Source: Toxorhynchites rutilus septentrionalis
Lineage: Eukaryota; Arthropoda; Insecta; Diptera; Culicidae
Length of the DNA stretch: 64,000 nt
Assembly (NCBI RefSeq): GCF_029784135.1
Contig: NC_073745.1
Location: 99,789,333 to 99,853,332 of the forward strand
Direction of reading: 5' to 3'
Shown here: in pieces, positions 1 through 10,100 of the stretch
Layout of the letters: the number at the start of each line of letters is the position of its first letter
How positions within the stretch are numbered: the first letter of the stretch is position 1
Program-made: the position numbers and the translations under genes
Notes under the pieces: model-generated
Told to the model about the DNA's origin: nothing
The model's database searches: none
What the model saw: only the letters and a program-made list of their open reading frames with translations

Positions 1-315
1 TCTTTTGAGCAGTTCACTCACTCTTTTCTACAGTGGAGGGATATGTCAAAGCAAGTATAAAAAGTGTGGGATGTTATGTAAGACTATTTATTCATAAAAT
101 GCCGTTTTAATCATTATTCGTCCGATATGTTTGAGTCGTTATTTTCATTTTTTTCAGCATAAACTAGCATTGTGCTGCTTTGCTTACGATGTATTGCAAT
201 AAAAGCTATAGCAAAACTGTACCCAAACCGCGAACCTCCCTCTTAAAATAATATGTATATTTATATTTCCACCATCTTCGTCTACGTCGTACAGATTGTT
301 TTCTTACAAACTAAA
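1..315. other. Noncoding 3' flank of the RT relic
   Basis: No gene is seen. The first 30 bases resemble the end of the repeat at 2093-2142 (shared run around ttttgagcagttcactc), so the window probably opens inside another copy of that repeat. The rest is AT-rich and would be the 3' untranslated part of the reverse transcriptase relic that follows on the minus strand. Confidence 0.4.
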
Positions 316-1235
316 TTAATCCAAACGCCTTATTCTAACACTAAACACATTTTTGGATAAAGTGAAATCAAACTCTTCACCAACATTGTTAAACGATCGC
401 AAACATAAATTAAAACAGTTGTTAAAGCCATAGATCGTTCTGTGGAAAGGAATTAGGAATAACGGGGAATTCCGGAAACGACGAGGAGGAATATTCCGCG
501 GAACCTGCTGTAGCAATTCGGGGCAATCCACGTTGTCAGTTATAAGGTCGAAGATAAATAGTCGCTGTTGTTTTTTACGCCTATCAGAGAGGGTTTCTAA
601 ATCGATCAACTTGCAGCGATCAGGATAGCTGGGAAGATTGATTGGATCATTCCATGGGAGCTGACGCAAAGCAAACCGCATGAATTGCTTCTGAATTCGC
701 TCGATCGCAAGGATTTGCGTAACCTGGAACGGAGTCCAAACCGGTGAGGCATATTCCAAAATACTGCGAACGAGCGAGCAGTACAGCGTCTTGAGGCAAT
801 AAACGTCGGTGAAACCAGAAGCATGCCGACGAATAAATCCCAGTACTGTGTATGCTCTGGTGATTACGATACTTATATTTTCGTTGAATTTAAGCTTAGA
901 ATCGATAGTAACTTCAAATCGCAAATTGAATTCACACGTTCCAGAGGATCCAGGCCCATGTGATAGTGATGACTAATAACATTTTTGCAGCGTGTGAAGG
1001 ATATTGTTTTACACTTTTTGCTGTTTACGCGCATGCCGTTGTCATCACACCAGATTAGCAGTCGATTTATATCCTCCTGTAATGCAGCACAATCGTTGAC
1101 GGATGCGATCACCCGGAAAAATTTCAAATCATCGGCGAAAGCAAGTTTTGATGAAGAAAGCAGCTCACACAAGTCATTGACATACATAATAAATATTAGT
1201 GGGCCCAAAACACTCCCTTGAGGCACACCAGATGG
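316..1235 (-). pseudogene. Non-LTR retrotransposon reverse transcriptase fragment (CR1/Jockey group)
   Basis: Two minus-strand reading frames together give the palm, thumb and C-terminal part of a non-LTR reverse transcriptase. The upstream piece (about 1232 down to 920) has SGVPQGSVLGPLIF and the catalytic FADD box; the downstream piece (about 920 to 316) has the conserved tail with SLVRSILEYASPVW and RFALRQLPWNDP. A single frameshift near 905-925 separates them, so it is not functional. The endonuclease and the front half of the polymerase are missing, which is the usual 5' truncation of LINE insertions. The clade is an inference from the tail motifs; CR1 and Jockey tails are similar. Confidence 0.8.
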
Positions 1236-1793
1236 AATAATCAAGCACAATATGATATAATATAAAACAAGACTGTTTAAATCTATCATCTATCAACTAT
1301 ATTTTCTAAGTGAGATAGATTTGCATATCAACTTGCTGAAATATTTACCCTGAACTCCAAAATATGAAATTATTTGATAAATAATTTAACAATCCAATTT
1401 AAAACCATCGCATCCTGAAATGTTGCGTTTTTTTATGAAAGTGACAATACCAATATATTATTTTTGTTGTTTTATGGGGCTATAGTTTGTTTCCATTCGT
1501 TAATTTAAGAACTTTTTACCTTGCAGCACCATTCATCTATCATTCGTTCGTTTTCTTTCCTCTTAGGCGGCGGTGACACTGGATGCAGAAAAGTGGTCGT
1601 ACAAATTGTGTGCAATAGTGAGAGAAAACAACCGCATTGTGTTGTATTGGTGTGGTTACATTGCTTCCCCCTTGCTTCGCTCGAATTCGCCAGCTTCTAT
1701 CGAACAAAATTGTTTGTTTCTCTTCGTACAATCAAATTTTCGTGCGTACTCCGAGTCAGTGTCACCTTACCCTTATGCACCGCTTACCGTACA
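1236..1793. other. Unassigned stretch
   Basis: AT-rich to about 1500. From 1520 to 1790 it is less AT-rich and lies directly before the palindromic array, so it may be the body of the same hAT-like repeat. The open frames here have no recognisable domain and are treated as chance. Confidence 0.3.
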
Positions 1794-1795
1794 CA

Positions 1796-2030
1796 GTTCG
1801 TTCTGAACGTTCTGTATGCACAGTTCAGTCAGCGGTCAGTTCGTTCTGAACTGCATACACAGTTCATTCGGCGGTCATCGCAAACAGTTCGTTCTGAACT
1901 GTATATACAGTTCGTTCTGAACTGCATACGCAATTCGTTCTGAACTGTATCCACAGTTCAGCCAGCGGTCAGTTCGTTCTGAACTGTATTATCAGTTCAT
2001 CGTTCACCGTACACAGTTCGTTCTGAACTG
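1796..2030. repeat. Array of seven 17-bp palindromes (CAGTTC-N5-GAACTG)
   Basis: The dyad cagttcgttctgaactg, or a one-to-three-base variant, occurs at about 1794, 1837, 1885, 1908, 1931, 1970 and 2014. Spacers are 6-28 bases and some share the motif agcggtcagttc. Each copy is an inverted repeat of CAGTTC/GAACTG around a fixed 5-base centre. Between copies there are half-sites (acagttca). The array ends next to a hAT-like terminus at 2120-2141, so it may be the subterminal transposase-binding repeats of a DNA transposon. That role is inferred. Confidence 0.75.
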
Positions 2031-2092
2031 GGTATACAGTTCATATGAACTGTTGCCCAGCAAAAAAGAACGGCAGTTCGTTCACTCTTTTT

Positions 2093-2142
2093 GGTGAACT
2101 AGTTCTTTTGATCAGTTCATGAACGGTTTGCCCATCTCTAAT
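2093..2142 (+). mobile_element. hAT-like repeat terminus (…GTTTGCCCATCTCTA)
   Basis: The segment ends in gaacggtttgcccatctcta. The reverse complement, tagagatgggcaaa, is the kind of end seen in hAT-type elements and recurs at 62822 as agagatgggcaaaacggttc. No complete element or 8-bp target duplication could be delimited. Confidence 0.35.
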
Positions 2143-2166
2143 ACCCCCACAACAACGTGGCGCTTA

Positions 2167-2465
2167 AGGGTGGGTTTAGACTAGTGATATATTCATGTGA
2201 AGAAATATATGAGATTTATAGAAATCAACCGTTTACACTAGCGTGAATTTCTATAATGAATATATTCATATTTGCGGTGAATTTATTCACCTGAAGTAGA
2301 ACTGCATCCAACTTTAGTGATTTCTCATCAGTGAGAAATTCACAAGCGTTTACAAGTTATATATACCTCAAATAAGTGTATCATATTTATTCTCACCCGT
2401 TTACACCTATTTTCACGTGAATAAATCCATCTATAGCTATAGATCTCCCTAGTGTAAACCCGCCA
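2167..2465. mobile_element. TA-flanked MITE, family M1 copy a
   Basis: A 299-bp element between TA dinucleotides (2165-2166 and 2466-2467). The left end is agggtgggtttagactag and the right end is ctagtgtaaacccgcca, which match as inverted repeats with a few mismatches. The body is AT-rich with repeats of tatattcat and has no coding capacity. A second copy with the same ends is at 33508-33788. TA duplication points to Tc1/mariner-type mobilisation. Confidence 0.8.
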
Positions 2466-3676
2466 TAAGAATAAGAACCCTCGCAACACGTCAGAGCTCC
2501 GCCCAATCGAGGATTATTGGGTCATTGGACGGAGCCATTCAAAAACGGAGCGCGAGGAATATTGGGTTTCACTACCCAAAAACTGTTTGACATGAGAAGC
2601 AAGTTGAGCTAAACTGTTATTCTGTGAGCTTGAGCTTGAGCTTGAGCTTGGGTAGACTGTACAATTCGTAGTTGCTCTCCGTGATTGACCTGAACCAACC
2701 AAATTGCACACAGAACACTCAGAATGACGCTTGGGACTAGCAAATCATTCTCGTTGTGCAATTTTCGGTGATTCGAGCTTTAAATGGTCAATAACGACGC
2801 CGGCCACGTCCTTACAGTCACCAGGGGAAGGGAAGGAATGTTAGTATGATATTCGCCGCCCGAAGGCCAGAAGGGTCGCCTCTATAGCGTGGTTCCCTAG
2901 CGTTTATCATGAGAGGGATAGTTGTTAGTGGGGAGAGGTAAGAATCAGGATTCACTGAGGTAAGTGATGTGATTATGTGAAAGCGAACAATCGACGGAAC
3001 GAGAAAATGAAATTTCGAAAATCCTATGTGTCTCAACGCGCGGCAGAAAACCTGCAAAATTGATTGGACCGACTATATATTCTATTATTTATTGCACGTA
3101 TTTTTTATTTAAATCCAATCGTGACGGCGGAGAGTTTTCTTTGGGAAACCTGAGAAGGTAACCGAGAGAACAGCTCCAAAACTAATAATTCTAAATTCAT
3201 CACGCGTCTTCTTTATCGACCTCCAATCCCGACGATGAAGAGTTGTCTTTGAGAAACCTGAGAAGGTAACCGAAGTCACGAATACTATTTATAGAACTCC
3301 AATAACGATGGCGGGAAACTGTAGATTTCAAATATTATTTCCTGAAGCTGAAATTTGTAGTCTCAAACTTCAGATTGAAAATTTAAATATCGAATTCCGA
3401 ATACCAAATCTAAAATACTCAATTTCGAATCCTTTAAATTTTATATTTCAAGCCTATGTTTTAATTATAAAAAAAATAATTTAATAAATTATAAAATTTT
3501 TTAATTTGAAGTTCTAATTCCGAAATTTCATTATCTCACATTCTATTCTTGCCCATCTTGCATTGTGCTCCCCAAGGGTTCGGCAAGTGAGCCAGCAGCT
3601 ACCACATTTACACACATTTTCTATCTCACTCTCATTCTCAAATAGTTCCCTCTCCGGAAAAGCTGCCAGTCCTTCC
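2466..3676. other. Unassigned repeat-derived stretch with (GAGCTT)4
   Basis: A hexanucleotide run (gagctt)4 lies at 2626-2650. A short duplicated phrase (gagaaacctgagaaggtaaccga-like, near 3145 and 3250) suggests decayed tandem sequence. 3330-3540 is AT-rich low complexity. No gene model is supported. Confidence 0.4.
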
Positions 3677-3680
3677 TTAA

Positions 3681-4748
3681 GGTGAAGGTGGAAGCTAACC
3701 ACAAATGGCTGCCACAATGGCGCTCATTTCTTTCATCTCTCTCCCTCATCCCTCGCCCGAAAATCAATAATTTTGCGAAACAGTGTGAAGAAAATGATCC
3801 TTTTCGCACACTTCCCATCAAGTAATATCAACCAAACTCTAATCGATTACTCACAAGATATTAAACATCTGCTGTCGCACTGTATAGTGAAAAACGTCGG
3901 AAATCTCGAGCAACTGCTCTGAAAGTTAAATTTTCATTTTTCAATGGTTTTCAATGGTCGGCAATGGTGTTGTTTGTATTGGTGAAAGCATCGTAATTTT
4001 TTCGACACTGATGCCAGACAACATCATCGAAACCGCTATAAAAACCACTCAATAAAATTTTATTCCTGAGTCATAGCGTTTCATGTCATGAAAATCAATA
4101 GAATAAAATTGTGTTGATATCAATACAATTATTATTTTTACGTTTAATGGGTCTATAATGTAAGTTTCAGCAACTTTAACATTGGATAAGGAAATTGTAT
4201 TGCAGAGCTCGGAACACTGCCACGGCTGCCTATGCTTTCAAAAACAGTAAACGGAAAAGTAATACATTTAATCAAAATGCCTTCGGCCAACGAAGAGAAG
4301 GGCTAAGGCTCTCCAACGTGAATATGTGAAACAATACGATCAACGAAGGAAAATATTAAGGAATTATCAACATCGAGTTACTATGCGGAAGAACTTGTTA
4401 ATACCAAAAGAGACCCAATTCGCATGTGTTCTAAAAATTGCTCATGTTACGCTCGCGTATAATCAGAATTTTACTTCATTTGCAAATGCCCTTTCTATAT
4501 ATATTTATATTTGCAATTGTTCATCGGAACATATCGTTCATACATTTTACTTTAGTATTGAATTGTTATTTTTTTTTCAAATGTATTCAAAGACTCGTAT
4601 CAATGAAGCGCCACACAGTCTGATAAGTGAATAGATCTATTTACGTGTGCTTTGCTTTTCTCTCACAAACACTATTCCCCAGGAACACTGTAGCAGTGTT
4701 CCTGTGGGTTTACCTATACTACTACAATGACTAGCTTCCACCTTCACC
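3681..4748 (+). mobile_element. TTAA-flanked MITE family M2, copy A (1068 bp)
   Basis: Bounded by TTAA on both sides (3677-3680, 4749-4752). The perfect terminal inverted repeats start ggtgaaggtggaagcta and end tagcttccaccttcacc. TTAA duplication is typical of piggyBac-type transposition, but the ends do not start CCC as canonical piggyBac ends do. Near 4277 it holds a short coding-like stretch (MPRPTKRR-type, frameshifted here by one base) that is shared with copy B at 50337-51252, which lies in the opposite orientation. A truncated copy C is at 18063-18512. Confidence 0.85.
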
Positions 4749-4752
4749 TTAA

Positions 4753-5632
4753 GAGAATCACATTCATTAATTCTAATTAGATTCCTGATGGAGCTGAAGA
4801 AAAGATGAAAAACAGAGAGACACTGGTGCTATTCGATTATAAGCTCTAAAGAAGTTAAGTAGGATTAATGTATGGATATAAAAAGAAGTAATATTATACA
4901 AAGAGCAATAAAGAACTTAGCTGGGATCGTTGTCAACTGATCATTCCTGCAATCCACCCTATAGTGATACCTGCACTACCGAACACACAGGCACATACTT
5001 CGCCCTATCAATGATAAAAAAAAAGAACACACACACATATACACAAATGGAAACAGTCCGATAAAGCCAAACGAAATCTTCGCGTCTTCGCATCACAAAC
5101 AATTGCTTTATTCGGAGATCATTAACTTTTAACTGCTTCAGTGAATCCTAAACACCCTCGCGAATTTATGGCCAACCGCTAGAATCATACTCAACGATCA
5201 GCAGAGAAAAACGCGTTCGAACATGTCTGACGAAGCTAGAAGAACCAAACGAGGAGCGAAGAAAAAATGCGTGTTTTCCCGACGACTGCCCGAACGAATC
5301 TCTTGAGCTAAACTGTTATTCAACAAAGTATTGTTAAAGTATTCGCAACTGTTATTGGCGAACAAAGTATTGATGGGCGAGCTCTCACGAGCCGGTTCAT
5401 CAGAACGAGCGTACGACCCACGGTTCTTTACAAATGAACCACGGTTCAAAAAAAATCATTGTAACACCCTGTACTTAGCCATATCATATATAAGGGTACC
5501 AAACAGTGCCCGATCATCTCAAGCACGGAGTTGATAGATTGATTATTTCTTTATTCGTGCAATTGCATCACTAAACGACTCATTTAGCATCAACATAATT
5601 AAAAATGAAGCACGATTTATTATGATTCAATT
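4753..5632. other. Intergenic, repeat-derived
   Basis: No gene is seen. 5373-5460 contains gatgggcgagctctcacgag and repeated accacggttc motifs that resemble the ends of the hAT-like repeats at 2120 and 62822. A (ac)n-like run lies near 5028-5045. Confidence 0.4.
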
Positions 5633-5638
5633 TTTATT
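5633..5638 (-). terminator. Probable poly(A) signal of the proteasome gene
   Basis: AATAAA on the minus strand about 65 bases past the stop codon of the Rpn8 gene. A second possible hexamer lies about 15 bases further on. Confidence 0.6.
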
Positions 5639-5702
5639 CATTAAATTTAAGATTTTGCGTAATATAAAATAGCAAAAATACCCTCAAATACATACTTGCG
5701 TT

Positions 5703-6760
5703 TTACTTCTTTTTCTCCTCTTTCGTTTTCTCATCCTTCTTATCTTTATCGTCCTTCTTTTTATCCTTATCGCCATCTTTCTCGGCCTTATCCTTAGCGT
5801 CTTTCTTATCCTTCGCATCATCGCTTTTCTTGCCCTCCTCAGCGTCCCGATTGGTGAGCTTATTATTGATAAGGTTGTGCAGAGCGATGATCGATCGAAC
5901 GAGCGAAGCTAGGTAAACAACCAGCATCTGATCATTTGTCTTCACGTACAACGTGTCGGTGAAATTTTCCTGTGCTATATCAGGCAGGAGGTTTAAAATA
6001 TCCTGCAGCTGATACACAATCTGATGGTTGACGGGAAGTTGAGCATTGCCCACTTTCAGTAGGTAGGCCTTTATGTCACGCAATTGAGCGTTCAACCCCT
6101 TCAAACCCAGCAACTGGTTGGTGATCTTCTGGGACAAACTACCCACCGTGGTATCCTTGATGTCACGCAGCAGGTGCTCCACACCCACTTCCTCCGCCTC
6201 CTCGGCACCGATTTCACTCGGAACATGCTCGAACGTTTTCGAGGTAGGCGATCCATCGTCATGCACTTCCTCGACGGCAATGTATGCCTCTGTTGGAAGA
6301 CCCAAGTCCTTCGGTTTGGCATCAATGATGACCAGCACCGAATTAGGACAGTAGCGACGAATCAACTCGTTTATGGCGATGTCGTTCTGGCACAGCTTCG
6401 GTCCGGTGTGATACCAACCGACGACGCGTTCGCGGGCGTTCACTTTCTTAAACATTCCGTACATGTTCTCCAGATAGTCGTGATCCAGGAACCAAACCGA
6501 TTTGTCTTTGTCGTCCTCGTCGAATGGGACTGGAAAGGGCGAATAATGATATTCAAATCGAATACAAATGCCATAACCAATTACTTACCAGCGAAACTGT
6601 TGGATACATCCAGCACCCCTTTAGCTCGCCAGCATCCAAGTAGCACCCCAACTACACGCTTTTGATTTCCGATTTTCCCCATCCGGTTAAAGTGGTCCAC
6701 AACGCTCAACAGTACCAGCGGGTGGACAATCACTTTCGTTGTGCTGGATTCCGCCGGCAT
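5703..6760 (-). CDS. PSMD7/Rpn8: 26S proteasome non-ATPase regulatory subunit 7 (Rpn8, MPN domain)
   Basis: Rpn8 is the MPN-fold scaffold of the proteasome lid. It pairs with the deubiquitinase Rpn11, stabilises the 19S particle, and acts in nucleus and cytoplasm. Exon 1 is 6589-6760 (starting [18 protein letters not shown]), the intron 6530-6588 (59 bp, GT-AG), and exon 2 5703-6529, giving 332 aa, the normal family length. The MPN domain covers about residues 8-180, with the family blocks [21 protein letters not shown] and [21 protein letters not shown]. The zinc-binding JAMM motif is degenerate (YHTGPKL lacks the second His), as expected for Rpn8, so it has no peptidase activity. The last ~45 residues are Lys/Asp-rich, also typical. 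It is divergent from crossbronx with 429 bp between start codons. The reading frame is fully intact. Confidence 0.97.
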
Positions 6761-7189
6761 TTTTTCAGTGTTTTCTTACCGAGCCTTTATCAAACCACAA
6801 AAACGAACGTAAATGTAGCGATTGCCACTATTTCCAAGGATAATTACGGTTCTTTTTTTGTATTTCTCGCTACAGTGTTCCTGCGTTTCGGCAACTCACA
6901 GAATGACAAAACAACTTTTGCTGGCTAGCGTGTTTGACGTTGTTGACGTTTGTAGCAGGGAGTTCATTGCCACGGACGCGGTGTAATTCATTGCATGAAC
7001 TCGCTGTGTCAAAAGGCAGGTTTTGTTTGTGTTTTGCTTTCGTACAGAAATTTTTGTTATTCTCTCAATGTTTCGATAGTAGCACGTAACATGAATCGAC
7101 AAGTCTTAATTTAATTTTGCGCTATTGTTTGAGCAATCATCAAAGGTTTTATTTTTTCGCATATGCTTTAAAAACATATCTTCGTGACA
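6761..7189. promoter_or_regulatory. Shared divergent promoter region (Rpn8 / crossbronx)
   Basis: 429 bp separate the start codons of two outward-facing genes, so both 5'UTRs and both core promoters must lie here unless there are distant noncoding exons. No TATA box is obvious at a useful position on either strand, which fits broadly expressed genes. No further motif is claimed. Confidence 0.6.
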
Positions 7190-10100
7190 ATGACCATGGA
7201 TTCTTATGACAAATTGCTGGAAACCGTCCTGCAAGAGTACAAAATTTTAACAGAATAGTAAGTTTATGTAGTACATCATCCTGAACAAATAATAAACTGT
7301 ATTTTTTTGCCTAGTAAACGACTACAGAATGAGGATCTGGGAGGAATATATGTGATCCCATCGTTTGATAATAGCTTTTGTAGGTGCCCATAAAGTAACG
7401 TGCCTTCTTCAAATGTATATAAGCTTATTTCTCTTCAGTATGGTTCGGAGTTCTGTTCGTTCGCGCTGGACCCTATAAGGATGGAGTGTTTCGCTTCAGT
7501 ATGACTTTGCCAGAAAATTTCCCCAACGATTCTGCAGTGCCGGTAAGACCTAATCTATATCACCAAAAATGAGATTATAGTACTATATGGGAAGTTTGTT
7601 TTGATTGATAAATCGTGGTTTAAGAAATATTTTGTTATAATTTATCACTACAGTAGAACCCCGATTATCCACGGTGCGGATTTTGCGCGAAAGCGAGTTC
7701 CAAAGTAAATCTATTGGCCTTCTCAAAACTTGTCAGTGATTGGTAGGCTCATGCTTTTTTTGTTTTGCTCATGGCTTTCACATTATCTGACTATTGGAGT
7801 ACACGACCTTACATATGGATAGTTTAATGATTTTTATGTTGACAGAACATAGTTTTCATGTTGAATTATCTTTTTTCATGGTTGCACCTCATTGCATAGT
7901 GCTCAAAACAATAATGAAAAGCTTTGAAGGATTTTCAATCAAACCTAATACCGTTCTGAATCATATTTCGGACACTTTGTTCTAATATCTTGAAATGTTT
8001 AATGCACTGATGATATAACTATAAAATTGATATCACAATTGCTTCTTTAGAGTAATCCCTTGGTTTCACTATCATTTCATATGATAACTACATTTGAATT
8101 GTAACATAATCGGCAAAAATGTATCAACACTACTAATATCGTTTGTGTTTGACGTTTGCTCAACGTGAGCACGTACAATTTACCCGTTCATCAATATTTA
8201 AATTTCTCCCGTGTTGCATAAGTTCTCATCATCGTTAACAGTTTAAATATAATCAAGTGTAATGTAATTTTCGTCCAAAAAAATACAAAATAAAGTGCTC
8301 GGAATTTGAATTCAATCTGTCCGAAATTTGTTTTAGTGTCCGAAGTTTGATTTTTATTCGCTTTATTTGAAAAGCATTTTATTCGATGATTTTTTGTGTT
8401 TTCAATCAAATAGGTACCAAAGTAGAAAGCTTCAAAGCATATTGAACTAATTTATTAAAAATATCAACCAAATAATACCTGTGCATGAAGTTTAAATCTG
8501 TTTTCTGCATCATATGCCTTAAGCGTCCGAAATATGATTCAGAACGGTATCTCTGACCTAGACAAATTTTTATTTAGCCCTCGTAAGGGGCAGTCCACAT
8601 ACCACATGGACAACTTTAGGGGGGTACGGGGTAAGCCAATGTCCATGCTTGCACACGGAGAGGGGGGAGGGCGTATAGATCGAGTCCACGTGGACAGGAA
8701 GAATATTTTTTAAAAATACAATCACCAATACATTCAAAATTGGATTAAATAACACATATTTAAGAAATTTAAAACTCTTCGTATTTATCAATAAACGGAT
8801 TGAGCCGCCTAAGAGTGCTGTCCAGTCAAACGTTCATATTTTTTCTCATATAATTGATAATCTTCAGTGTAATCTGTATTATAAAAATATCTCACGTAAA
8901 CTGTTAATGACCAAGGTATTTCCTATGATCGAATTTTTATAGTTACCGGATAGACCTTCATAGCACAAAACTATAAAAATTAAACGATTCCATAATAATT
9001 GAGATTTCATGATAAGCGTAAATGATTTTTCATCAGATATAATTTTCTGTACACTTTGTTATATCTCGAGAACAGTTAGTCTTAGGATAATAATGTCTGT
9101 ATAGTTTTTCAGTTTCGTTTCCGATTTTTTTCAGAATTGCGTATAAAATCTTTTTTCCAAAATATTCTAATTTCATCAATTTCCACTAGTCGTCAAAAAA
9201 TTGAGCCAGTGTTCTTATAAAAACATAAGTGGAATTAGGTAGCTGATTCGGAATATTCTAGGAGGTGATAGAGGATCTATCTATATATATAAAAATGGAT
9301 TTCAGTCTGTCTGTCTGTCTGTCTGTCTGTCTGATTCTTATGGACTCGGAAACTACTGAACCGATCAACATGAAAATTGGTATGTAGGGGATTTTTGGGA
9401 CCGGGGAAGGTTTTCATGATAGTTTGAGACACCTCCTCCCTCTCTAAGGGGGAGCTGCAATACAAATGAAACACAAATTTCTGCATTACTCGAGAATTAT
9501 TCAAGCAAATGAAACCAAATTGGGAATATTGAGGTATTAGAGTGCAATAAATGTTTCTATTGTGGTTAGACTCTCCACTCCCCTCTCTTAGGGGGGGCTG
9601 CCATACAAATGAAACATAAATTTCTGCATTACACGAGAATTAATCAAGCAAATGAAACCAAATTTGGTATGTGGAGGTTTTAGGGTGCAATAAAGGTTTC
9701 TATGATGGTTAGACTCTCCACCACCCTCTCTAACGGGGGGCTGCCATACAAATGAAACACAAATTTCTGCATTACTCGAGAACTAATCAAGCAAATGGAA
9801 CCAAATTAGGCATGTGAAGATTTCAGAGTGCAATAAATGTTTCTATGGTGGTTAGACTCTCCACCCCCCTCTCTAAGGGGGGGCTGCCATACAAATGAAA
9901 CTCAAATTTCTGCATTACTCGAGAATTAACAGCTATCCATTAATGAAACCAAATTTGGCATGTGGAGATTTTAGGGTGCAATAAATGTTTTAACGATGGT
10001 GAGACACTCCACCCGCTCTCTAAGGGTGGGCTGTCATACAAATGAAATACAAATTTCTTCATAACTCGAAAACTAATCAAGCGAATGGAGCCAAATTTGG

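Noticed and set aside
1521..1943. 140-codon plus-strand frame
   Set aside because: Its second half is the palindromic array; no domain or start context supports a gene.
4326..4634. 102-codon frame inside M2 copy A
   Set aside because: It is a frame within the MITE; part corresponds to the coding-like stretch but frameshifted, with AT-rich filler after it.
6084..6665. 193-codon plus-strand frame opposite Rpn8
   Set aside because: Shadow of the proteasome gene; the minus-strand product matches the family along its full length.
9307..9330. (CTGT)6 microsatellite as an independent feature
   Set aside because: It is a fixed part of the 5' end of the Helitron-like element.
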